A stretch of DNA of 64,000 bases from JARRNE01 sp963824085 (GTDB lineage: Bacteria > Pseudomonadota > Gammaproteobacteria > Chromatiales > Chromatiaceae): the NCBI GenBank assembly GCA_963824085.1, contig CAWGNT010000014.1:1-64000 (forward strand). The letters run 5' to 3'. Positions 17,010 through 25,259 of this stretch are shown in pieces. The notes beneath the pieces were generated by a model. It had not been told where the DNA came from. It saw only the letters and a list, made by a program, of their open reading frames with translations, and ran no database searches. The position numbers and the translations under genes were made by a program. Within the stretch, counting starts at the first letter, position 1, and each line of letters opens with the position of its first letter.

Positions 17010-17695
17010 GTTGAGTCTCCCCGTTCTGTTGTGCACCGGCATCCCCTAGCAGCTGTTGTGCCCTGCCGGCGCTTTCTCGCGGTATCGCGGTAGGGGGCCC
17101 TCCTTTCCCGCGGCCCCACCCGGCCCGTGCTCCAACTGGTTTGGATGATGGACCTGCGCTCGCAGCTTAGCCTTTTCGCTTCGTCGGTCTTGGGGGAGGA
17201 GAAGCTGGAATACGCATCGAGGACAGAGCCACCTCCTCCCTTCGGTGCAGACGGGTCCCGGCTCCTCATGCCTGGTTCATATCAGCCGAGCGACCTGGGG
17301 CAACCCCCCACGGCACCGGACAGAGGTCCCCTCGAGTGATCCTCATCTCCCACCGCGGACGCCGAAAGGGACCGCTCGGAGCGGCTTCCGCCTCACTCCG
17401 TGGATAGGCCCGGTCCTGATGACCCCCTCTGAAGGGCACCGAAAAATCCCGAGGTATATTGGATCAACCGCAGCATCCGGGGAATGCGCTAGGACCGAGC
17501 GATCGGGCCTGACCTCGACCGCCCGCGCCACGCGTCAGGCTGGCAGGGTGTTTGCATGCCCTTTCCAGCCGGGTTCACCCCCGGCGATCTCAGAGTACCT
17601 GCGGCACCGGCAAAGGAGGCCCGGAATCGAGCGCAATGGACGCGACGACCCCGCATACCCTCCCCTGTCTGGTTGATGCTTCGTGATGGACTTCG
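17010..17695. other. Long gap without a recognisable gene
   Basis: The short open frames here lack ribosome sites and family features. A 19-base exact match (17281-17299) to the start of the ABC gene at 25281-25299 is the only structure seen. Confidence 0.4.
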
Positions 17696-17949
17696 GTGAA
17701 GGGGGCCGACGTGCGCGGGCTGCGCCTGATCCTCATCGGACTCCTCGTGGTCGCCGGGATCGTTGGCGGTTGGTACTACCACAGGTACCAGATGCTGTAT
17801 CCGTCCACGGAGGACGTCTATGTGGGCAGGCACATGGTTCAGGTGGCGGCTCAGGTTAGCGATCCGACGAAGAAGGCGATGGGTACGTCCCCATCGCCGA
17901 CAGCCAACGGGTCGCCACCGAGGCGGCCTGCGGCGAGCCAGTGATGCAG
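17696..17949 (+). pseudogene. HlyD/EmrA-type membrane fusion protein fragment
   Basis: The first 60 residues are the classic start of an EmrA/HlyD adaptor: a short basic head, one membrane helix (LRLILIGLLVVAGIVGGWYY) and the block RYQMLYPSTEDVYVGRHMVQVAAQVS. The frame then shifts near 17880; the neighbouring frame continues YVPIADSQRVATEA, which is the next expected segment (biotinyl-like domain), but that too stops at 17949. The remaining 250 or so residues of a normal adaptor are gone, so this is a broken efflux gene relic. Confidence 0.7.
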
Positions 17950-17979
17950 TAAGGAAACAACTCGAGAGGGAACCAACCG

Positions 17980-18696
17980 ATGATAGACGCGTTTTACGAC
18001 CTTCTGGACAAGATCGGCTACTTGCATCCGATTCACCCGGCCATGACCCACATGCCCATCGGACTTGTGGTCGGGTCGCTCTTCATCGGCGCGGCCGCGC
18101 TGATTTTCTCGCACACTTCGATGGCACGCTCTGCCTACTACACCCTGGTCCTTGCACTCATCTTCTGGTTCCCGACCGTGACCTTTGGTCTCATGGACTG
18201 GCAGCGCTATTACGGCGGCGCCTGGCTTCTCCCCATCAAGATGAAGCTGATCCTGGCATCTGTCCTGTTCGTCCTTCTCGTCAGCGGGGTCCTGGTCGGG
18301 TATCGCGACCAAACGAGGCTGAAATTGCTGGTCCCGATCTATTTGCTTTGCTTCGTGACGGTCACCGGGCTGGGGTACTTCGGTGGCCAATTGGTCTACG
18401 GGGGCAGGACACCCAGCGCACCAGTCGAATTCCGTGCCGGCGAGCACGTATTCGACAGCAACTGCTCCGGCTGTCACGCGCACGGCGGCAACGCCATCCT
18501 CCCCAACTTCCCTCTGCGCAGTGCACCGGAGCTCGGCAAGCTCGAGGATTTCCGCGCATTCATCCGCGACCCGAGGCTGCCAAGCGGAGCCAAGGGACCC
18601 ATGCCGGTCTTCCCGCCGAGCAGGATCTCCGACAAGCAGGCGCATGAGCTGTACGAGTACATCACCAACGTGATCGAAAAGCCGAGCCGAAAGTAG
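17980..18696 (+). CDS. DUF2231 membrane protein fused to a c-type cytochrome
   Basis: 238 residues. The N-terminal part (1-140) is a DUF2231-type membrane domain with about four helices and a HPIHPAMTHMPIGL opening, where conserved histidines may bind haem b or metal. The C-terminal part (about 150-238) is a periplasmic haem c domain: C162-S-G-C165-H166 binds haem covalently, and M in GPMPVFP is the likely axial ligand. It probably transfers electrons at the membrane surface. A purine-rich AAGGAAACAACTCGAGAGGG region precedes the ATG. Confidence 0.85.
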   Translation: MIDAFYDLLDKIGYLHPIHPAMTHMPIGLVVGSLFIGAAALIFSHTSMARSAYYTLVLALIFWFPTVTFGLMDWQRYYGGAWLLPIKMKLILASVLFVLLVSGVLVGYRDQTRLKLLVPIYLLCFVTVTGLGYFGGQLVYGGRTPSAPVEFRAGEHVFDSNCSGCHAHGGNAILPNFPLRSAPELGKLEDFRAFIRDPRLPSGAKGPMPVFPPSRISDKQAHELYEYITNVIEKPSRK

Positions 18697-18763
18697 GAAC
18701 GATGCGACAGCCCCGGCGACACCGGCTGATCGGGACACGGCTGATCCCCGGTTCGCGATGTCG

Positions 18764-18914
18764 TATACCCAACTCACGTGATTTTTCGTTCTTCGGCCCA
18801 AGGGGGGGCGGCCGCAGGAAGGCGGCCGTCAAGCCTTCAGGGAGGAATCCACGGCGTCCCACGACGGGCGCAACCCGACCCGGGAAAAACGAGAAAATCA
18901 AATACAAGCGGTAT
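18764..18914 (+). repeat. MITE-like repeat, copy A
   Basis: About 151 bases from TATACCCAAC to CAAGCGGTAT. It holds the family blocks GATTTTTCGTT, GGCGGCCGTCAAGCCTTC, AATCCACGGCGTCC, GGGCGCAACCCGACC and AAAATCAAATACAAGCGGTAT. One inner arm is shorter than in the copies at 45.2 and 52.9 kb. It carries no open frame worth annotating. Confidence 0.8.
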
Positions 18915-18995
18915 CGAGGGCATGTCATCGGTCGATTTCTCGGGCCCGTGCGATCGGCTAGGCACGCTTACCAAAGATCCTTGGAGGTTTCCAGA

Positions 18996-19910
18996 TTGAC
19001 CGTCAACGTCGAGACACTTGCTTTCCCCGACACCTCGCTCCATCCGGAGACCGCGCCTCCTCCAGGCCCCATCCGATTAGGCAGCGAGGGGCACAAGAAC
19101 CTCTTCTGTCGAACACTCCTGGCGACGTTTGACCCCTACAGACCGGCGGTGATCGACTGGCCCAGGCTCGAGTCCGACGCACTTCAGCGTCTGACGTCTC
19201 TGCCCATCTGGGATATCGCCGTGCACACGGAAGCCAAGGCGGGCTTGCGGGTGCGCCACTTTCGGCGAACAGATAAGCGACCCTTTACTGAAACAAGCCA
19301 TCGCACTCAACGCCTTCGAGGAGCGCCGGCACAAGCACGTGCTCCACAATATGATTCAGGCTTATGGCATCGCGATTGAGCCAGAGCCGGAATACATGAG
19401 ACCCAAGGATGCCGAATGGGCCTTTATGGTCACAGGCTACAGTGAGTGCATCGACAGCTTCTTTGCGTTCGGTTTGTTCGAAACGGCGAGGCGCTCAGGG
19501 TTCTTTCCCCGGAGCTCGTGGAGACCTTCGAGCCCGTCATGCGAGAGGAGGGGCGCCACATCCTCTTCTTCGTGAATTGGGTTGCGTGGCATCGCCGCAA
19601 CATGCCGAGCTGGCGAAGACCCTGGTTCGCGCTGAAGGTTGTCGGCGTTTGGATCTTTTTGATCTGGGAGCGGATTGGGATAGCGAAAGGTGTCGGCGAC
19701 GCAGCGCCGCAAGACAACAATTTCACGGTCAACGGCACCAAGGAGCTCGGTGTTGATATCTCCGTCGCCGAGTTGATGGACACCTGCCTCGCCGAAAACG
19801 ATCGCCGGCTCGGCGTCTATGATCCGCGCCTGTTGCGCCCGAAGCTCGTCCCGTCTCTGGTACGCTTCGCGCGGCGCTTCATGCGTGCATTCAAGTCTGA
19901 TAGAGGGTAA
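18996..19910 (+). pseudogene. Ferritin-like family gene broken by two frameshifts
   Basis: Three consecutive frames join into one protein of about 300 residues. A TTG start (18996) after TTGGAGG gives TVNVETLAFPDTSLHP... to AKAGLRVRHF near 19262. The next frame continues GEQISDPLLKQAIALNAFEERRHKH...SFFAFGLFETA to about 19500, and the first frame resumes PELVETFEPVMREEGRHILFFVNW through the stop at 19910. EERRHKH and EEGRHILF are E-x-x-R-H motifs of di-iron ferritin-like helices. Two single-base changes restore the whole gene, so raw-sequence error is as likely as decay. The role of the family is unknown. Confidence 0.6.
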
Positions 19911-20297
19911 ATACGGCGAAGAGCGGGGCTCCCGCCAAGCTTGGCATGATCCATGGCGCGCTTTCGCAACCGGTGGGACACGCCGCCGTGCCCCGCGGGA
20001 GACGCTGGCTCGACCAGTGTCTTCTAGGCATCGTCCGGGTGCTCATCGGCCCCTACAATTGGCGGGATGCCCTGATGTTGTCGCCGGGGTCGAGCGGTGA
20101 GCGGCTCCGAAGGCGATGGGGGCACTCTCAGTCGCGCATCGAGGGACGGTGCTCGCCGTGCTGCTTCGCCGCACGCCATTACAACCTGCAGAAGGACGAT
20201 CACCAGTTCCGCTGCCTGGATTACCCCGACGGCCTGCCGAGTCGGCGCTAAGTGACGATTCAAGAACAACTTGACCATTTTTTCTGACCACCCAACG
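19911..20297. other. Gap without a recognisable gene
   Basis: An open frame at 19946-20251 has no ribosome site or family resemblance and is not called. Confidence 0.35.
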
Positions 20298-20383
20298 GTA
20301 GGGCGCAATAGGCCCCAGCCGTATTGCGCCGCAGGTCGCCGTTGATCCCAGTCGGTGCAATACGCTCCGCTATTGCACCCTAC
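20298..20383. repeat. REP-type inverted repeat (GTAGGGYGCAATA class)
   Basis: GTAGGGCGCAATA at the left and TATTGCACCCTAC at the right form an imperfect inverted repeat with further internal pairing (TATTGCGCC, GGTGCAATA). This type recurs between genes in many gammaproteobacteria. Confidence 0.7.
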
Positions 20384-20612
20384 GCCGAACGAAGTGGTTC
20401 AGTTGTTTCCGAATCGTTCCTAAGCCCTGATTGATTCGGAAGACGGTCGAGTGGTGCACGCCGAAGCAGTCTGTCGATTGCGTGCATGGAGCAGGCGCTC
20501 ATCAGCAGAACCCGCACCATTACCTCGCGTTCGGAGTGGTCACCCAGTGAAGCGGCGCGGCTCGACCAGCGGACGACGCCGCGCGCGGAGGACGTCGCGC
20601 AGCCGCGTCCCG

Positions 20613-21239
20613 CTACCAGTAAGCGTGGAGGCGCCCTCCTTCGACCTTGTGCTCGAATTGATGCAGGGGTCGGTTGCCGATCTCGATACACGCTCCCGTC
20701 TCGATGTCAAACCCCCAGTGGTGCTTGGGGCACGTGACCTTGTGGCCTTCGAGTGCAAGGTGCGGGATATCCGTGACTTGGTGCGGACAGCGGGAGTCGT
20801 AAACCTTGATCTGGTCCGCCTTGCGGTAGATGAAGAGGTGCCGCCCCCCCGCCTCGGCGAAGGTCACCTCGCCGTCGGTCACCTCGTCCAGGGAGATCAA
20901 GTCGTGCCATTCCGGCGTGGCGTCCAGATTCTCCGGGCGGAACTCCGGGATGTCCATGTCCAGCAGGATGTCGGTCGCCCACACGATCTTGGCGAGACCC
21001 AACACCGGGAACGCCATCAGGAGGGCATCGATGACCTCTTGCGGGCTCGCCCCGTTTCGCAATGCCCGCGTCAGGTATTGCCTGAAGCCCGGCTCCGTCT
21101 GCACCGCTACCTTGGTTATCACCGAGATGAGGTCCCGCGTGCGAGTATCGAGGTGGTCGCCGGCCTTCTTGAGGAACTTGAAGTAGGAACCCATGGCCTC
21201 GGGGCGGACCTGGATCAGGTAGCTCAGGGCATCGCTCAT
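20613..21239 (-). CDS. AhpD-like (carboxymuconolactone decarboxylase fold) protein fused to a Rieske domain
   Basis: 208 residues. Residues 1-95 have the all-helical CMD/AhpD pattern (RTRDLISVITKVAVQTE, then NGASPQEVIDALLMAFPVLG) but contain none of the catalytic CxxC cysteines. Residues 108-208 form a Rieske [2Fe-2S] ferredoxin: ligands C151, H153 (CPH) and C170, H173 (CPKH). Without a signal peptide it should be cytoplasmic. The CMD part may now serve as an oligomerisation or binding scaffold with the Rieske part carrying electrons; both points are inference. AGGAG precedes the start. Confidence 0.85.
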   Translation of the reverse strand: MSDALSYLIQVRPEAMGSYFKFLKKAGDHLDTRTRDLISVITKVAVQTEPGFRQYLTRALRNGASPQEVIDALLMAFPVLGLAKIVWATDILLDMDIPEFRPENLDATPEWHDLISLDEVTDGEVTFAEAGGRHLFIYRKADQIKVYDSRCPHQVTDIPHLALEGHKVTCPKHHWGFDIETGACIEIGNRPLHQFEHKVEGGRLHAYW

Positions 21240-21443
21240 AACAACATCTCCTGCTCAGACGATGAATTGCATCGCCCCGTTTCTTCGTCGGGACGCCGTC
21301 GGCCATTATCCGCCATACGGACACGTTGCTCGATGGAGCCAGATCAGGAAAGTCGCTTGCGATTCAGCCAAAGGGGACGCAGGAACGGGGGTCGGGTACC
21401 TCCCCGGGCCGAACCTAGAGCTCAGGCTACGCCAGGAATCGCC

Positions 21444-21836
21444 CTAGCCGAGGCGGGCCTCGATGCGGAACGACCCGGGACGCAGAGGCAGCGTGATCCG
21501 GACAGCGTCAGCCCCAACGGGGATCTCGCGGCCATCCAGATAGGCGGCGACTACGCGCCCGCCGCCGTCGGCGCTCGCGGCGCGGTAGCGTCCAGTCGGT
21601 GTACGCGTCGGCTGGTAGCCCAGGGACCAGAAGCGGCCGTTGTCCAGGTCGCGCAGGTAGAGGATAGAGCCCAGGTCGTCCTCGATCGGGTCATTGCGCC
21701 AGCGGTTGAGTGCCAGCCCGTTCCATGAGGACTGGCCGGCGCCCGTGTCGGAGATGAGCACCTGGTAGCGCCCATTGGATAGGCGGTGGATGGCGGCGGT
21801 CGAAGCGTGGGGAGACGTGAGCTGGTTGGTGCTCAT
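21444..21836 (-). CDS. Mini-protein of cyclic glucan synthase/GH94 origin
   Basis: 130 residues. The first 90 match the beta-sandwich module of NdvB/GH94 phosphorylases (HRLSNGRYQVLISDTGAGQS, NGLALNRWRNDPIEDDLGS, LYLRDLDNGRFWSLGYQPT). The last 30 (ITLPLRPGSFRIEARLG) resemble the far C-terminus of the same multi-thousand-residue enzymes, so the catalytic middle appears to have been deleted in frame. It starts 29 bases after the stop of the glycosidase-like gene, on the same strand, so it is likely cotranscribed. It may be a relic or a stand-alone carbohydrate-binding protein. Confidence 0.6.
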   Translation of the reverse strand: MSTNQLTSPHASTAAIHRLSNGRYQVLISDTGAGQSSWNGLALNRWRNDPIEDDLGSILYLRDLDNGRFWSLGYQPTRTPTGRYRAASADGGGRVVAAYLDGREIPVGADAVRITLPLRPGSFRIEARLG

Positions 21837-21864
21837 AGGCTCTCGGCTCCCAGGCTGGCGGGGC

Positions 21865-24800
21865 TCAGACCATGACGACGACCTCGGCGGGGAGAACGGC
21901 GATGGTCACTTCGGTCGCGTTGAAGTCCGGCGTCGCGCGGCCGTTCACGCGGGCCTCTCGAATCGCCCCGCCGCCCGGTGGGGCGAAGCGGATGCCGCCC
22001 GACGGCAGCCTGAGCCCGCCGCTCAGGCTGAGCAGCAGCGCCCCACCCGGGCCGCGGCGCAGCCGCAGATCGAGGCGACCGTACCAGGTCGGAAGGCCGG
22101 ACACTGCCACCTCGCCCGCATCCAGCCACGCGGCCGGGATACCGGCGGCGACGACGAGCGACAAATCCGCCTCGCGCTCGAACGCGAACATGTCGCGGAA
22201 GGCGAGAATGAACTCGGCGCCGATCCAGCTGTGGGGCAGGTCGCCCTGATGACCGGGCGTATGCGGGTCGCGCCAGGCGATCTCGGGCCACTGGTTCCAG
22301 ACCCGCGGCCGGCGTTCTGCGAGGAAAAAGCGGGCGAGCTCGTGGGCCTCCTCCCGGCGACCAAGGCGCACCAGGGCACCGATGATGCGGATCTCGTATG
22401 GGGTGTAGTTGGTCCACTCCACCGGGTTCTCGCCGTGCATCGCACGGAAGCGTGCCAGGAACAGGTCAAAGGTCTCGCGCAGGGCGGCGGCGGGAAGGCG
22501 GTGGCTCTCGTCCACCAGGGTCAAGGCGTTGGCAACTGCGGTAGGGTCCGGGTCCGCCCACTCCACCGAGCCCGGCAAAAAGCCGACTTCCCGCTCAGTC
22601 ATGGTGCGGTCTAACGACGCGTACAGGGTCTCCCGGAAGTCGTCGCGCAGGGCCGCGAGCCGCGCCGCGTGGTCGCCATCGCCGACGACCGCGGCCAGCT
22701 CCGCCGCGTCCTTCAGGCCCCGCAGGGCCCAGAAGTCGTCCCAGTAGGCATGCACCGGATGGGCGAGATAGCCCTCGTGGCTCACGGACTCCGGCAGGAG
22801 CCCGAAGCAGGCCAGCTTGTCCGGCGAACGGTATTCAGCAGTCAGCCTTTGTCCACGCAGCTGCTCCAGATACGCCACAGCCTTGAGGATATTCGGCCAC
22901 AGGTCATCAACCAGACGCGGATCGCCGGTGAAGCGAAAGTAGTCGGCCACCGCGAAAATAAGCTCGCCGTGGCTGTCGTGCTCGGGGAGCCAGTCGGGCC
23001 CCTTGCGGTCCACGCAGCAGGGGACGTTCCCGTCCACGCGCTGGAATCGGGCATACCAACGGATGAAGGCGCCCGCCTCGCCGGCGCGGCCCATGCGCAG
23101 CAGCGCGGCGGCCATGACCGCGCCATCTCGAATCCAGGAGCGGGTGTAGCGGCGCGGGCCGGGCTGGAGGGCCGGGCCGTCCCGATTGACCAGGATGTGG
23201 GCGATCGCGGTCTTGCAGGTGTCCGCGTAATCCCGCGCCTGGCCCGGCAGACCGAATCGGACCCCGCCGAGGATATCCAACCACTGTTGCACGGCCTTCC
23301 TGAGTTGCTCCGCACCGGACGTCTCGGCCGGCAGCCGAGACCGGAGCTCATCTTGGCCCACCGTGGTGAATGGAATCGCTATAAACACCTCCTCTGCCGC
23401 TCCCGGGGCCAGATCCAGATCGAAGCGGAGAGCTGCGGAGGCATAGCCGAAGCCGTCGCTCACGCTCGACGCGGCAGGCAGGTCCCCCGTCGCGAGGTAG
23501 TCGGTGATCGGACCCTCGTCGAAGGCCGCAGCGCCGGCCGCCGCGGGCGGGGCGAGGGGCAACACGGCCTTGTCTTGGTTGATCCAGAGTACGCCATCGC
23601 GATACGCGATCGCGCGCACGGGGCTCACCCCGCCGATGTCCTCCCACCCCTGCCAGGGGGGCGAGACCTGGAACGGCCGCACAGCGACGAAGAGGCTCGC
23701 TGTGCACCGGTGCGCCTTGCGGCTCTCCAGGCGGTAGCGGACGTAGAGCGCCGCGTCGCCCGGGTCGCCCGCCGCAAAGGCGGTGGTCGTCAGCACCAGC
23801 TCGTCGAGCTGCCAGACGGAGGAAGGAATCGGCAAGAAGCCCTGCTCCAGGGTCTGGGTGACCACACCGTCGGCCCAGGTGCGGAGCCTTCCGTCCAGGT
23901 ACAGGAAAGGCTCGAGTGAAAAGCTCCCGCGGTCCACCTCCAGCATGCCCTCCTCGTTGAGCAGCCCGGGCACCGTCCCGTCCGGGATATCGACCGGTGT
24001 CCAGTAGGTCTGCTCACGATAGAGCCATCTGGGGTAGAGCCCCCGCGCGCTGCGGCCGGCGACCTCGTGAAAGAAGCCGTTGATCGAGCGGGAGAAGTCG
24101 TAGGGCTGCACGTGCAGGGAGACCAGGCCGGGCGGAGGGCCGCCGTCGAGTGACTCCAGGTCGAGCCGCAGAAAGCGCGAAGCCCCTCCTGGCAGACAGA
24201 CGAAGCTCTCTCCCCCCGCTGCCCGCAGCGCGGCATAAAGGGTCCGCCAGCGGTCGCCTTCATCGGACGCATGTATCGTGAAGCTGCGCTGGCGGTGCGG
24301 CTCCACCCAGCGCAGGATCAGGCCTCCGTACTCGCGCACATGGCGGAAGTCGATGAGCAGCCAGGCCGGCTTCGCGACTGCCTGCCAGCTGGTGTCCGAG
24401 CGAGCGTCAAGGACCTTTTCGGGCTCGTGACCAGACCGGGAGCTCGCTGCGGAGATCGAAGGCGGCTCGTAGACAGTGCGGTCTTCCAGCCTGAGCGCCG
24501 AGATCCACAGGGTCCCCTTGCCGCCGGGACCAGCGGCCACGACGAGCTCGATGGCGCCTACTTCGTTTGCCGTTCCGCCGCCCGCGGGTCCCCAGGCGAA
24601 CTCGATTTGGCTGTGCGCGATCTCCAAGGTGCGCCAACCCGTTTCGAAGTCAAACCTCTCGTCCTGAAAGCGCCAGACGTTGACTCCGCTCGGGTCAACA
24701 AGCTTGAGCTCGAACTTGTTCGCCGGTGCCGCGCCGCGCACGTCGAAGCGGAATCTGTAGGCCTCGGGCAGCTTAAAGGCAAGCGACTTGCGTGCGACCA

Positions 24801-24951
24801 CGAATCCGCCGCCGCCCTTGAAGTCGAAGTCGAGACGCATGGCGGGACCAGCGGGGCCCGCATCCGGACTGATCGCGAGCTCTGCTCGGCCAGACGCCAC
24901 CGGCATCCACCCGCCGAGATCGACAAAATCGTCCAATACAGTTGTCTGCAT
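21865..24951 (-). CDS. Discoidin-domain, six-hairpin glycosidase-like protein
   Basis: 1028 residues with no obvious signal peptide. The N-terminal 150 residues form a beta-sandwich (FDLGGWMPVASGRAEL..., RFRFDVRGAAPANKFELKLVD), followed by an F5/8 type C (discoidin) module (about 160-275, with W-x-x-V-A-K-P-A-W-LLIDF). The region from about 560 to 950 is an alpha/alpha barrel (RSWIRDGAVMAAALLRMGRAGEA, NQWPEIAW, PHSWIGAEF) as in GH15/GH94-like six-hairpin enzymes; an acidic catalytic residue cannot be assigned. A GGGGGT site precedes the ATG at 24951. With the NdvB-like mini-gene behind it, action on a glucan is a reasonable guess. Confidence 0.75.
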   Translation of the reverse strand: MQTTVLDDFVDLGGWMPVASGRAELAISPDAGPAGPAMRLDFDFKGGGGFVVARKSLAFKLPEAYRFRFDVRGAAPANKFELKLVDPSGVNVWRFQDERFDFETGWRTLEIAHSQIEFAWGPAGGGTANEVGAIELVVAAGPGGKGTLWISALRLEDRTVYEPPSISAASSRSGHEPEKVLDARSDTSWQAVAKPAWLLIDFRHVREYGGLILRWVEPHRQRSFTIHASDEGDRWRTLYAALRAAGGESFVCLPGGASRFLRLDLESLDGGPPPGLVSLHVQPYDFSRSINGFFHEVAGRSARGLYPRWLYREQTYWTPVDIPDGTVPGLLNEEGMLEVDRGSFSLEPFLYLDGRLRTWADGVVTQTLEQGFLPIPSSVWQLDELVLTTTAFAAGDPGDAALYVRYRLESRKAHRCTASLFVAVRPFQVSPPWQGWEDIGGVSPVRAIAYRDGVLWINQDKAVLPLAPPAAAGAAAFDEGPITDYLATGDLPAASSVSDGFGYASAALRFDLDLAPGAAEEVFIAIPFTTVGQDELRSRLPAETSGAEQLRKAVQQWLDILGGVRFGLPGQARDYADTCKTAIAHILVNRDGPALQPGPRRYTRSWIRDGAVMAAALLRMGRAGEAGAFIRWYARFQRVDGNVPCCVDRKGPDWLPEHDSHGELIFAVADYFRFTGDPRLVDDLWPNILKAVAYLEQLRGQRLTAEYRSPDKLACFGLLPESVSHEGYLAHPVHAYWDDFWALRGLKDAAELAAVVGDGDHAARLAALRDDFRETLYASLDRTMTEREVGFLPGSVEWADPDPTAVANALTLVDESHRLPAAALRETFDLFLARFRAMHGENPVEWTNYTPYEIRIIGALVRLGRREEAHELARFFLAERRPRVWNQWPEIAWRDPHTPGHQGDLPHSWIGAEFILAFRDMFAFEREADLSLVVAAGIPAAWLDAGEVAVSGLPTWYGRLDLRLRRGPGGALLLSLSGGLRLPSGGIRFAPPGGGAIREARVNGRATPDFNATEVTIAVLPAEVVVMV

Positions 24952-25259
24952 GCCGTACCCCCCACGCGATCGCGGCCAAGCCCTACATTGGGCCCGCCCA
25001 ACCGATTTGGCGAGGCGCACCCGGACCCCGACGGCGCGCCCCGTTCCGGCGCACCGGCATCCCGCAAGCACTTAACTCCTTGGCAGAATAGCCGACATCG
25101 TAAAGAGGGAAGTCCATCGCGGCGGTTGCGCTGAGCAAGGTTATACTCCCTCCGTTCTTGAGTCATGGACTGCCAGCCGCAACGGTCGCCCGACCGGAGC
25201 GGATCAACTGTCGAACGGACTAGGTTCTCCAGCACCTTGCGGGCAGGTCCATACCAACC
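24952..25259. other. Divergent promoter region
   Basis: This gap separates the divergent glycosidase-like and ABC genes and must hold both promoters, but no convincing element is visible. Confidence 0.35.
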
